Below are positions 1 to 12,200 of a stretch of DNA of 64,000 nt, in pieces; position 1 is the stretch's first letter, and each line of letters starts with the position of its first letter. The notes under the pieces are model-generated. The model searched no databases, was not told the origin of the DNA, and saw only the letters and a program-made list of their open reading frames with translations. Position numbers and translations under genes: made by a program. Source of the DNA: Kalaharituber pfeilii (Eukaryota > Ascomycota > Pezizomycetes > Pezizales > Pezizaceae). The stretch covers positions 1,736,001 through 1,800,000 of the forward strand of contig WHUZ01000001.1 of NCBI GenBank assembly GCA_015179045.1, written 5' to 3'.

Positions 1-71
1 CATGTAGAGTTCACTGCGCTAACAGAATCCATCTTAGGTTACTAATATCTATCTCGCCAAATGTATGACAG

Positions 72-3000
72 GGATGCAAAAGGACTTCTCCGCCGCGATG
101 ATTGGCAAACAGCTGGTTAAAATCTTCACCAAATGCTGCCATCGAGTAGAAACTGTTCATTCTGTAGCGATTTCATGCGCCAATCGTATCATAAATGCGA
201 TTCCCTCTGCATTATGCCAAAAGAGTTCTCTCTTTGCTTTGCTGGAACTCCTGACATTAATGTGGTGCAGCTGCCTCGATGAAGAGATAGATGAATATTC
301 ATGGAGATCCACTATGACTTCATTGCGCGGAAAAGTAACTATCGAGTTGTCCGACTCCTACCCAATGAGAAAGAAAATTCTGGCTTCATTTCATTCCCAT
401 TCACGTAAATGGGTTACTGACGTTCTAAATATTGCTCCAATGGACATTAAAGGGTTACTTCAGGTGAGAAATCAAGGCCCGCAAAGAAGTCTTATCACTA
501 ACCTTATCTCAAGACCTATTTATCTGAGCATGATGGCGACGGATCGTTTGGTCATGTTTCCTTGGGTCGATCTTTCGCTTTGGAAATGGGTTCTAAAGTG
601 CCCTTGAGCGATCAGCGACTGGCATCTCTTGATCATCTCCGAGACGGTGGTGCGAACACCGCATCTGACTTCATTGTACAATATACTACTCGCCAGGCAT
701 ACAGACACTCCGATCCGTCTCCCGAACATGAACCAGAATGGCTTAATTTTATGCATATAGTCCATCCACACAAAGTACATCCAGTAGGAGAATATGAAGA
801 GACAATTGCAGTCCTGGAGAATCTACAGCATCGTGCATCAGCGGGGAAATTTGTTGCAATTGGGGAGCAGCGAGATGTTTTGCGTCGTGCTGCTGCTCTG
901 CTGTGTCGTTCAAAGGAGGTACGAGCACCCTCAAGACTCTAGTATACTAAGTGCTCATGCAATTCAGCATGCCTATGGAATTGTGACCTATCTTGTCGGC
1001 ATACCTTTTACAATCTTCACCAAGCAGTCAGTCAAGTTAGGGATCTCCCTCTGGATGGGAATCCTGAATGAGAAGCCGGCATTGCAGTCACGCCTTTTGG
1101 TCGAGATTGCTCACCATTGGGAGGAGACCGTCCGCAAGAAAGTTGGCTTATTTTCCGACAAGATTTTGTGAGTATTTTATTGATTCAACAGTTGAGCTTG
1201 TATCTAACGTTTCATAGGGCCCCTGATGCATTCAACATGAAGATGGAGTATGCTCCTTCTGATAAAGAATTTTTGCTAAGGCAGCAACGTGAAACGCTCA
1301 ATCTCATTACACCGCATCAGAAAATACTTCATATGCTATCCAGCCATTTCCATGCATGCCGTCTCGGGAATCCACACGTGGTAAAAATCTTTCAACGGAT
1401 TGTGAGATTGTCTATGACAGGGCTTAAAGAGGCAACTGGACATCCATTAGCTCGAGAGACACGACTGCAGCTTGTGGTATTTGGGCTTCAAGTCCTCCGA
1501 TATAGTGGTAATACCATGAGCCCAAGCATACAATACAAAATGAAGGAGCATATTTTGTCAGGAGCACTATCTTGGTTTGCTTATCCGCCATGGTAAGGCT
1601 ATCAGTTGTCCAGAAATTTGACTTTCCTCGCAACTGTCCTATTTTGCAGGGTAGAATCAGGACGCTAATGATGATACAGCTGGTCTTTTGGGGGCAATCG
1701 ATTGCAGATTAGATCTGAACTTCATGCTATGACTGATATCATGAGCTTGCTCACGCCTAAGTCTGATGATTCGGATGCCTCCTACGTAAAGGCCCTTCGG
1801 CCAAAACAAGATCTTTTAATCATACTATTGGAGAATGAACATGCGCGTTTGACGACATGGCTCTTTCCTATTGACAATGGACGGAAAAATTCTGCTCCCA
1901 CATTTCCATTCAAGTCATCCACTGATGTAAGATACAAGTCATGTGTCTCGGAAACTCCATTAAGCTAATTGATGGAAACAGAACTCTGTTGCATCCCTGT
2001 TGTCAACCGCCTGGCTTGAAAATCCGCGACTAGCCATTCAGCTTATGAAACGTTTCCAATCCCCTCGGCTCAGCACAAATATCCGAAATCTTCTTTTGCA
2101 GAATCCTAGTCAAGTTGTTGATATCCCAGAAGCAATTCAGCTAATACTTGGGGATGGTGCCTCGCCTGACATGGGTCTGCAATTGCAGAAGGTAAGATGG
2201 TTAAATATCGATTGGTGATCCATATTGCTAATGTTGGCAGTATCTATTATACTGGGCTCCGGTTGACCCCATCTCGGCTACAGTTTACTTCTTGCCGTCA
2301 TACAACAGTAACCCTTTCATCCTACAGTACGCAATGAGAGCATTAGAAAGTCATAGCGTAGATGCTACCTTTTTCTATGTTCCACAAATTGTGCAGGCGC
2401 TTCGATGGGATGAATTGGGCTATGTGGAACGATTTATCCTTGAAACTGCCAAGTTTTCACAGCTTTTTGCTCACCAAATTATTTGGAACATGAAGGCAAA
2501 CGCGTATAAAGACGAAGATTCATTGATCGTGCGTCTTCTCTTTTCTATTGATGAATTACGCTAACTGGTGATGATAGCCCGACGAAGTCAAGCCTAAGCT
2601 AGACATTGCTATGTCTCGTTTGATTGATAGCTTTTCTCCAGTTGACAAGGATTTCTATGAACGTGAATTTAAGTTCTTTGGGGAGGTTACATCCATTTCA
2701 GGAAAATTGCGACCATATATCAAGAAGTCAAAAGCTGAAAAGAAACAAAAAATCGATGAAGAGCTTCGCAAGATCAAAGTGGATGTAGGAGTATATGTAC
2801 CCAGCAACCCAGATGGAGTGGTTATTGGTATCGACAGGAAGTCTGGCCGACCACTTCAGAGTCACGCCAAAGCTCCCTTCATGGCAACATTCCGCATCAA
2901 GCGAGCTCAAAAATCAAATGTCGATAGTCAGGAAGAAAACCTGCGTAGAGAGCAGCGTCACGCCCCTGCAGCTGAGCCTACCAATGAGATGTGGCTCTCA

Positions 3001-3933
3001 GCAATTTTCAAAGTTGGAGATGATGTTCGTCAGGATATGTTGGTTCTACAAATCATTTCCACATTCCGGAGCATTTATAATAGTGTTGGACTGGATGTTT
3101 ATGTCTTTCCCTATAGGGTTCTTGCTACAGCCCCTGGCGTAAGTTCTTGAATCACGGTATTTCAATTTCGACTTACTAAATACTGTAATCCAGTGCGGTG
3201 TCATCGATCTTATTCCGAAGTCAATTTCACGGGATATGCTCGGGCGTGAAGCGGTCAACGGTTTGTATGACTACTTTACCTCAAAGTATGGTGGAGAAGA
3301 TTCCATCAAGTTCCAAGAAGCGCGCAACAATTTTGTCAAGAGCATGGCCGCGTATTCCGTTATCTCATACCTTCTCCAGCTGAAAGACCGACACAATGGA
3401 AATATCATGATCGATGACGCAGGACATATCATCCACATAGGTAAGTGGCATCCTTTGCAATTGTAACACCCTTGTAAGCTAACGATATAGACTTCGGGTT
3501 CTGTTTTGACATTGCTCCTGGTGGTATTACTTTTGAACGGGCGCCATTCAAGCTTACCTCTGAAATGATTGCTGTCATGGGAGGTAGCATTGACTCTCAG
3601 CCCTATCATTGGTTCGAGGAGCTTTGCATTAAAGCATTCCTCGCCTGCCGCCCGTACGCCGACAAGTTAGCCTACTCCGTCAAAATCATGTCTGCTAGTG
3701 GGTAAGTACTTTTATCATGAACTGCTTGAACCAATTTTATACTAAAACCCTCTTTTAGTCTTCCTTGCTTCAAGCCTGAGACAATCCAAAATTTCAAAGA
3801 CAGGTTTGTGCTCGACAAGAACGAGAAAGAAGCTGCAGAGTACATGAGGGGCCTGGTCAAGAAGAGCTACAGTAGCTATAGCACCAAGGGCTACGACCAG
3901 TTCCAGCTTCTTACCAATGGAATTCCCTACTAG
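72..3933 (+). CDS. STT4: Phosphatidylinositol 4-kinase STT4 (PI4K alpha type), 5'-truncated by window edge
   Basis: Phosphorylates phosphatidylinositol to PI4P, mainly at the plasma membrane. About 1,100 C-terminal residues lie in the window; the start lies upstream. Exons: 72-463, 514-918, 968-1167, 1218-1592, 1680-1926, 1982-2191, 2241-2528, 2578-3138, 3194-3440, 3491-3701, 3759-3933; all phases agree. The left acceptor at 71 was chosen because a CTAAT branch lies just before it and the upstream frame has stops. The C-terminal PI3/4-kinase domain is clear: GDDVRQD (about 3015), the catalytic loop [12 protein letters not shown] (about 3381-3416), the DFGF metal-binding motif split across the intron ending at 3490, and the family-typical C-terminus ending GIPY. 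Upstream sequence matches the helical accessory region. Intron lengths are 49-87 bp with CTAAC/CTAAT branches. No lesion was seen. SAC1, which reverses this reaction, lies at the far end of the window. Confidence 0.96.
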
Positions 3934-6467
3934 CTTAGCAGGACTTTGGCGAGCCGTGTTCATGTTTATACCCGTCTTCCACATTATTATTATTAATTGT
4001 TGTTTTGGCCTACATTTCTGTTTCTTACGCTGGATATGTTTAGACTGCAGATACTAGTAATTACACGGATGTGCCAATTTGATTCTGCTTTGGTGATCAA
4101 TCTTTGTTTCTTCGAGAAGTCGTGCGAACCAGACTACAACCTACATATAGGAAGGTCGGCGCCGCTGTACTCTTTCCTAGGAGTTAAGGAAGTAAATACC
4201 TATTTTCCGTGCTTTGTTCCTTTAGTAGAAAAAAAAAGTACATCATGCAAGAAAACTTCATGTCATGTACTTCCCACCCAGTATTCTAATGCACTTCCTT
4301 CGACCCATGCTTCGTTGCGCGGCCACTCTATACATCCTAAGTTCATTATGTATCCTGGCAGGGGGTGCCAATATGTTTATACGCTGGCGCCTGCAGTAGC
4401 CTATGTAACCGTCACTCTGCAACGTTCAATATGCTTAATAGTCTACTTGACACTCATTCACGCATGTATGCCCCGCTACCCGCGATTTCTTGGTGATAAC
4501 GAGCTCATATTGACACTATAATCCACTGCCTCCGCTCACTCTTGGTGAGCATGAGCGCATATGTGGCCACTGGCCCTTTAGTCCACATATTTATTGCTTG
4601 TTATGGGACCTGTTGTAAGAATCAATCGCTCAACACAGCATGGTGGTAAAGTCAAGTACCCTTCTGTAGCCGTGGGGTTAATTTTTTTATGGTAGAGTGG
4701 CAGACCGGCAGACATACTACCTCGTATTCTATTCGACGGGCTGCTAATCGTTGACTGAGATTAGTTGTTACTGGAGATATAGTAGTCATTCGATTGGACT
4801 AAGATAGGAATCATATTGTCACTAGATTTCGTGTAATAGGGAAACGCTTAATTAGAATTTATGCGGCACCAAAAAAAATAATTAAAAATTAAAAGGTCGT
4901 CCTGGTTTTACTGGAGTTTAATCATATGGAACCAAAGCATTATAGTCCATTGTTTGTTAGAAGAGCTGAACAACACCCCTCACTAGCTCGGAATCGAACC
5001 AGAGCCCCTCAATTATAAACCACTGTTGTAACCTCCTCACAAGGCTAGTAAACCACTTCACCAAGCTATAGGTCGGTTTGGGAAGGAACCACTCGCCGTC
5101 CTCTTATGGTCGCTAACTCTCCGACCAACATTCCACCGCCTCTCCCACCATTGTGGCCCCACAGCTTCTCCGATTGCCCCTTCAATAGCCTCCCACTGCC
5201 TAACCTTAGGGAGTCTAGGGCGACTTGGGGGAACAACATGCCAATTTTTGAGTCGTAGAAATACCACTCATTCTACTTATCTACATGGATGCGTATAGCT
5301 ATGCTATCTAATCGTGCCTCATAATACCGAGTTTGCAAATCCCAGAATAGTGTATTGCGCACGTTGCTCCAATTGGCGAAGTGAAGTGCAGAATATAATT
5401 TCCTATATTTTTCGGATGCCATGGCTAATTTAAGCCTATTTGATATTTGGACACATGGTCATTGCGTGTTGTAGTGTCTGAAAGTGATTGATAGCCCTCA
5501 TGCGAATAACTCGTACTCCATCCTGCCTGTCGCCGCTCGGGCCGCTATTCGCTAAACATACTTACGTAGTAGCAAGCATGCCATCTGTTTGCAATAAGCT
5601 CGTTATGATGCAACTACAGAATATTAAAAAAAAATTTAGAATGATACATGCTGGTATTTTTAGCGATGAAGGGAACAACAAGAGATATATAGTTGAGGGC
5701 CCCAGTTCAATTCTCACGCCGAGCTTGTGGAAGAGGGTTGTCCAGCATCTTGAATGTAAATAAATTCGAGCGTTCTCTCTCTGTAGAACATCTCTAATGT
5801 GCCCAGGAGTGAACTCAGCTTTGGTGAGCGGTAGGTAGATGGCAAACCGCAAGTGGGTTTTGTTCCCCAATGAGGAGAAATTTTCCAAGAACTGATGTTA
5901 TACGCATCTCAATCACGGTGTTTGGTTCCATTTCTCCGTACTAGTACGGAGTATTTCTCACTAGTCCATACCATTTCGTACGCTCAATATCCCTTGCATT
6001 CAATGCATCTATAGTTCTAATTTACATATCATCTTTTTTATCATCTTTCATAATCTGTAAAGGTTGTTCTTCATTCTACTACTTAGGTACATAGATAGGT
6101 TATACTCAGTCAAAAAGGACCTACCTTTTCCCGACCTTTGAGGCAAATCCATTCCAAAGGATTTTAGTGCAACAAGGAACTGCCAAAGTTGAAAGCCACA
6201 TTCCTATAGAGGTTTGGGACAGCCTTGGTGTGGTTCTAGCTTTGGTGCTTAGTTCTAGCTTCGGAGCTGGATACTCGGTGCTGAAGAGAATTTCGGCTAT
6301 ACTACATTACATTATTCCAATTGACTACATAAGTGCACCAAAAGGCTTGCTTCGCCATAGTGATGTAGGTGAAACAAAGTGAATAGATGGCCAGCGAGCA
6401 AGTGCACCCAAGAGATAAAATCACGAAAGAGACAAAGAATCATTGCATGAAGAATGCTCAGCCCCTA
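3934..6467. other. Intergenic region without a supported gene
   Basis: After the STT4 stop there is an AT-rich stretch with no gene I can support. An open frame at 3997-4521 has no recognisable domain, and the frames at 5488-5763 and 6167-6382 look like chance ORFs. It contains one SINE-like copy (4871-5073), listed separately. The part between 3934 and about 4100 presumably holds the STT4 3' untranslated region. Confidence 0.6.
4871..5073 (-). repeat. tRNA-derived SINE-like element, copy 1
   Basis: Read on the minus strand, the head (about 5073-4985) resembles a tRNA: an A-box-like TGGTGAAGTGG and a perfect B-box GGTTCGATTCC near 4990-5000. A unique body follows, with the block ATGGACTATAATGC and TTCCATATGATTAAA, and the element ends in a T-rich tail (4871-4894 on plus as A-rich). 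The body recurs at 6698-6890 and 35422-35627 in the same orientation, with the same head, body and tail order. That makes a dispersed pol III-type retroposon family more likely than a decayed tRNA gene. Target-site duplications were not resolved. Confidence 0.7.
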
Positions 6468-6469
6468 TA

Positions 6470-6537
6470 CAGACAAACCTGTCATATTGCATAAGATTTT
6501 CCGGCCCGAACCTTATCCAATATGACAGGTTTGTCTG
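6470..6537. mobile_element. 68-bp foldback MITE with TA target duplication
   Basis: The element begins CAGACAAACCTGTCATATTG and ends with its reverse complement. Arms of about 25 bp, with one mismatch, surround an 18-bp loop. It is flanked by TA at 6468-6469 and 6538-6539. The CAG start and TA duplication fit a deletion derivative of a Tc1/mariner-pogo type transposon. It has no coding capacity. Confidence 0.65.
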
Positions 6538-6697
6538 TAGCTCCAGACATGTTGGTACGAAAGGGATTGGATATACGATAGCTAAATAGGTAACATGTAC
6601 TACTGTATCAGCAGAGGTTACCGACTCTTCATATGCTAGAGGGAGTTGCACTATCATATGATCATGAATTTTGAATACTTGTCTATACACTAGCGGG

Positions 6698-6890
6698 AAA
6701 AAAAGTAAAAAAAAAAAAAATATTAAAATAGATTGCTCTGGTTCCACTCAAATTTAATCATATGGAACAGGAGCATTACAGTCCATCTCAGAGAGATGCT
6801 GGGCAACCCTCTTCCGCTGCTCAGAATTGAACCTGACCCTCAATTCTTCACCTCTCCATAGTGCTCGTGGTTACCTCCATCGTTGGAGGC
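6698..6890 (-). repeat. tRNA-derived SINE-like element, copy 2 (degraded head)
   Basis: Shares with copy 1 (4871-5073) the body block reading, on plus, TTTAATCATATGGAAC and GCATTACAGTCCA, and ends in a long A-rich run on plus (6698-6722, a T-rich tail on minus). The B box is mutated (GGTTCAATTCTG instead of GGTTCGATTCC), so this copy has probably lost pol III promoter activity. The boundary at 6890 is approximate. Confidence 0.6.
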
Positions 6891-7659
6891 CACAGCGTCC
6901 ACTTCAGCGAAGGCGTAGGCCAGTTCGATTCTTGACATAACTCTCTTGAACCCATGCACTAACGCAAAATAGCAGCCCTATCGCCAGCAACACCAGTGAC
7001 ATGCATAAATAACCATACCGTATGACAGATAGTGAGTTAAGATAGTCTCGTGCCCAGAAGTTAGGACCACAGCAGGCCACTGGGTTCTGTAGGAAACTAG
7101 CACTGCATGTCCTCTTCTGGGGCTAGGATATAAATGGCAAAATCCTTTCTTATGCGTGCTCTGCGTAGCTGTAAGTGTGACCGCAATTAATGAAAAAGGC
7201 AATCTCAGCACACTTCGAGTTATATATACGGCTATAGCTACACGTTTCTGCACTTTCCGATGACTTAGGAAATGGGAATCCCCAGTGCATGTAGCCAGAT
7301 CACGATGTGTATTTTGAGGAAGGTGTACCACGTCCGGCTGTATGATAATTGTAATGGAGGCAGGCCAAGAGTCTAGGTCATGTGGAGGTCTGAATCACAC
7401 ATTGCTTATATTCATCCTTGGTTTTTCTGGGAAACGTTGCTTCACGGAACAGCCGAGTTTCCTGGCCGGCCTTTTTTGTTCGGTACAGTATAGCAAGGTT
7501 TCACAATAGAATAAAATGCTTAGCAGAAATAGAATAGGGATGGGCAGCAAAAATAATAGAAATTGCCTGAAGATCGATAACGAAACCTAATTGAATCAAG
7601 TTTAGTAAGCATGCTCAAGATGAATGCAAAGGAGGGGTAACCAAGATTGGACGTATCAA
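6891..7659. other. Intergenic region with a decayed pogo-like fragment
   Basis: No gene is supported. Around 7468-7535 the sequence resembles the left part of the pogo/Fot-like element at 15062-15752: both contain TATAGCAAGGTT followed about 16 bases later by ATAAAATGCTT. This looks like an eroded copy without preserved ends. The rest shows nothing I can name. Confidence 0.4.
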
Positions 7660-7661
7660 TA

Positions 7662-7964
7662 GCGGTATTCAGATTAAAAAAATCTGGCCGGATTTTCTGG
7701 ATTTCACAGTTTTATCTGGTTATTTCAAGGTATAAGTTAAACCAGTTTTTGCGACGACTGTATATATATGATGCATCTTGCGGGCCTCGATGCAGTATTC
7801 AGGACCTGGCACGCATAAATTCCGGTGGATTTTTGGACCCCAAACTGGTTTCCGATTTGACAAAAAAATCAGATTTTCACAAGAGGGTACTCAGACTACA
7901 GACTGGATAAACTGGTTTGTCCGCCTGATTCCATTTTATATGGAGACAGTCTAATCTGAACCGC
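7662..7964. mobile_element. 303-bp MITE, family gcggtattcagatt
   Basis: Terminal inverted repeats begin GCGGTATTCAGATT on the left and end AATCTGAACCGC on the right (two bases shorter), flanked by TA at 7660-7661 and 7965-7966. The flanking bases read tcaa-TA and TA-ttga, so the empty site would be the palindrome TCAATATTGA, as expected for TA-targeted insertion. The interior is partly self-complementary and matches the copies at 54149-55048. No transposase is encoded; mobilisation in trans by a mariner-type enzyme is inferred. Confidence 0.8.
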
Positions 7965-8205
7965 TATTGACTGCTTGCGTCCATACGCTCTTGTGGAGGG
8001 TACTCCGGTTGCGAGTGAACAGCAGCTGAAGAAAGGAGAGCTGGGTTCATGGTATCATCAAATCAGGCTGGTAGTCTCGACACCGAAAAACTGTCATGGA
8101 CTTGAATACGTAGCTACTTCCAACTGGTGGAGTAATCGGCAAGGGGATTTCTTCCATGTGTATATACCTGAATCATTAGAAAGTCATCTCGACCAATAGG
8201 TCACA

Positions 8206-8292
8206 TCAGGTGTAAATATCGCCATAGCCCACAGGGCGGTATGCGATTAATGATATAAAAAAAAAAAAAAAAAAAAAAATTCAGGTGTAAAT
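8206..8292 (+). mobile_element. Short poly(A)-tailed retro-insertion with 12-bp target duplication
   Basis: The 12-mer TCAGGTGTAAAT occurs at 8206-8217 and again at 8281-8292. Between them lie 63 bp: about 38 bp of unique sequence followed by a run of about 24 A. A long target-site duplication flanking a 3' poly(A) tract is the signature of LINE-machinery retroposition, here a severely 5'-truncated copy. The 38-bp body is too short for me to name its source. Confidence 0.7.
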
Positions 8293-9290
8293 GCTGAAGC
8301 TCGCTCAATGGTAATCGCTTATGGATTATTGCTTTGAAATGATGAGCAAGCTTCGTTAAATATTTCATGCTTTGCACATAGACATGCATTACCTGTTCTC
8401 GTGCCTAGACTCTGCATACCAAGAAAATTCGGTTACCGTAATACACCAAATCGCGGCCGATGAAATTAACGAATTTCCTTTTACGGAAGAACGAATTTGC
8501 CGCACCTTTTATTAGTAATCGGCCTGGTCTTCAAGAACGCGCTATTGTATCTTGTAAGATAGATGGATGAGTCTGGTCCATCCCTGGGTGAATATTCATT
8601 TTATGCGCTGTTGATGGGAGCTAACGGCTCGGTATCTACATCGGTTGGGCTGTACTTTGATCTTCTGGATTGGAGCAGTTATTCGGTCATTTGAAAGGGT
8701 ACTCATGTTTAAAGCCCAGGGTCTCGCTTGTTGGTATAAATTGGCAACAAATTCACATGTCTCTCCGACATGTTAGCTCCCAGATACTCATGTAACATCT
8801 TCACGTTTGTATTATCTCCAAGGACTTGGAACAACGTCTCACTTCTATTGCAGTTCTGGTATGTTCTACGGCCTTTGAATGAACTTCGAGAGAGGGGTGG
8901 ACTTGTAGAGTTAGTCATGGATGACTAACGAAACGTAGCCAACCCCTTTATGACCTCTTATAAGTAAGCAATCTATCGCCCAGCCCTTATTGCACCAATG
9001 AGACTGATTCAACCAGAGGATTGACGCCGCTTGCGCTTGGGCGGGCGCTTGCCTAGTCTGGGCGTTTCCAGCAGGATACAATACCTGTCTCAGCGTATGA
9101 CCAGCTCCCTCCACACATCCTGTTGGTATAATGCATCCTTGGGCTGATAGACTTGCCTGACATTTTTAACTGGGTTGTTCGCTCCCTTCATTGTTACATT
9201 TCCTACTTCATCTCTATCGTACATACGGCAGTTGTGCAGCTATTTCATAGACATTCTATGCTGGAAAGGAGTACATAGAGCATCCCTATC
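8293..9290. other. Intergenic and promoter region upstream of the SIP3-like gene
   Basis: No gene is supported; the minus-strand frames at 8709-8918 and 8911-9114 have no recognisable features. The final 150 bases before 9291 are pyrimidine-rich, as in many fungal promoters. Confidence 0.45.
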
Positions 9291-12200
9291 ATGTCGACCA
9301 GATCACGAATGCTGTAAGGACATAGTCTAGATTCCCTACATACTTCAATTCATACTGTCAAGCGACTGATTTTCAAAACTAACCTTATTACTATACAGGC
9401 CAATAACCCTCAAAGAAGCAGCACTCGATTCGCCGACATTCAGGGAACGGTAATCCACTGTACAGAGCAAGTCGACTATATCGAGAAATGGTTAGAGGGT
9501 TACCTGAAGGCAGCAACACGTTTGTGTGATGGGGTTCATGGTTTGGATGAGCTTGTGAATGTCTTTATACAAAAGTCGATCCCCGGTGCTCACCTGGAGG
9601 TGATGCTAGACTATGACTACACGCACCTGGCAATGCGTAGGTTCGCAGAGGGATCGAAAGAGTACTGGGGCCATGTTATGGGAGTAGCAAAGAAGCTAGA
9701 GCAGACAGTGATAGAGCCCCTTAGCCAACTGCAACGAGGAGAGTTGAAAAACTTCAAAGTATGCGAAGGCCATATTCTGCTTTTCTTCTAACATTCGCTA
9801 ATATTCTCGTCAGGAAGTTCGGCGGCAGTTGGAGTCCTCCCAAGCGAAGTACGATACCTTGCAATCCCGATATGCTGCTCAGTCAAAAACAAAAGACCCT
9901 TCTGCTCTTCGTGAAGATGCTTTTCAGCTGTACGAGGCTAGGAAAATTTACTTCAAGGCCTGCTTTGACTTTAACGTCTCAGTAGCTATTTTACGCTCTT
10001 CACTTGACCGCACCGTCACTATTGTGCTATCAGAGCAGTGGCGAGAACAAAATATCCTTCGCAATAGGGGTCACATAACTATGGATAAATTCAATAGTGA
10101 GATGGCAAGGGTTAGAGCGTGGAGTGACAGCATGGAGCTCTGCGAGCGTGCACTTAAAAAGGAATTGATTATGCAACGCCGGGCAATAGAGGAGCAAGTA
10201 AAGAAGGATACGCACCCAGCAAGAGATCTGGACGAATATACTGTTAGTACTGTGCCTTATCTTAACAGCAAAGATATGAGCGGGGCTATCTCGTCTACAA
10301 TGACTAGCGAAAGACAGGGCTGGTTGTTCATGAGAAGCTTTACTGCCAAACCTACCAGAGCTATATGGGTGAAGAGATGGTTTTTTTTGAGGAATGGTAT
10401 ATTTGGTTATCTAATGCAGGGTTACCGAGGGGGCGCAGTGGAAGAGAGTGAAAAGGTGGGGTACATTTGATATGTGATTTTATGCTTCGTACTAACATCA
10501 CAGTTGTAGATTGGAGTGCTGCTTTGTAATGTGAAGCCAGCGTTTCAAGAGGAACGAAGGTTCTGCTTTGAAGTCAAGACAAAGGATACTACTATTCTTC
10601 TGCAGGCTGAAACTCAAGCAGATCTCACTGCGTGGATAGCTACATTCGAGCAAGCTAAACGTACCGCAGTGAATTCAAGCCCTTCAATTGCTGTTCAAGC
10701 AAGTTCCATCATTCCACCGTCAGCGCCCCCCCCAGACCTGTCAGTGAAGGAACATCTTCAACATGACGACATCAGTGTGAGTTTCGATAGGGCACTTACA
10801 TTACCACTTAGCGGGTCGCCGATTGAGAAGAGCGGCGGAGGTGTCCTTGGAAGCCGTACTGGGGATGGAACTAAAAGCAAGGACCGATCCGATAGGATCC
10901 CGGCACCTATCATTACCCCAACTCCAACGAGTGCAATAGGTGCGTTAATGACTGCAACCTATGGTAGCTTTTCCGCGGATCTAAAACACTCAGGAGTCCC
11001 AGCCACACCCCTACCTCCCGGGAATACTGGAGACAGTAATGCACTTCAAGTTCATCCACAAATAGTTCCACTCAGTCCGAAGATCAGTTTGGCTCCAAAT
11101 ACACTAGCGACTTCCCATGCACCGAGTTCATTAATGAAGGCCGCTGTTGTGACTGCATCCTCATCAACCCTAGAATGCAGCAAACCTTCTACAGAGGCCG
11201 CCAAGCAAAGCGTTAAAACAAAACATAAAAAATCAGCGTCACTAGATAGCAGTTTGAATGTTATGCAAGGGAGACAAAAGTCCTACGGGGCTCATTGGCT
11301 TCCAGCTATTCCCGCAATATCTGAAGATGAGATATATCCACCAAACTACCCACAACAACTAAAAACTCAAGATGCTCACTTCCGAGTTCTCTTCCCTGGA
11401 GAGCCTGTCACTGACCCTGTGCTTTTTGTTTTCCTCAGCGCATGGGTTCTGAAAGATCGACAAGAAATTTCTGGCCGATGCTATGTAACACGGAAATCCC
11501 TCTACTTCTACTCCCATTTTTTGGGGCTAGTTTACAAGAGAGTGCTGCCGCTTGATACAATAGAAGAGGTCAGAGCATCTCCAGGGAAAGATGCCGATCA
11601 TATTTTTTTCCATCTTCGCCCTAAAGATCCAGATGATTCGGACTATGAGGATGGGGACGATAATTCTCTCAAAATCGTACTTAAAACTTTTTTGGACCCT
11701 GTCAAGTTGCTGCATAGGAGGCTAGGCTTGTTAATAAAGAATGAGGTAGAGGAGCATACTTTGAAGAATACAGCGGAGATACTTGATAAGCTAGTGGCAT
11801 TGGAACATGAACCTGAGGCCAGTTTAGCTCCAGATAGTGAAAGTTGGGAGGAGATTAGTGATGTGAATCCAGATGGACATGAGGATTCTGGTACTTTCCG
11901 ACGTGAACTGAATACACCTTCAGAACGTCCTACACCTCGGAAAGCTGTAATGCTAAAAGGTAATATGGCAAACACACTTCTAAAAGACTTCGAAACTAAT
12001 TGGTATTTAGTGGCTCCACCTGCTCGATTCAAATTCCCAGAAAACCCTGTCACATATACACCAGAGAGAATGAAGAAGAAATCTCTAGAACGAGAATTCG
12101 ATGTACCAGCGAAGGCGCTTTTTCACGTTATGTTTGGGTGCAAAGCTGTTGTATTCCAAAGATTGTACCAAGGACGACGTGCCCAAGGTTGGATTATACC

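Noticed and set aside
3997..4521. 174-codon plus ORF after STT4
   Set aside because: No domain, composition like the surrounding AT-rich spacer, no splice or promoter support.
4980..5075. tRNA gene
   Set aside because: The head has A and B boxes but the acceptor stem does not pair, and the body and tail recur at two other loci, so a SINE fits better.
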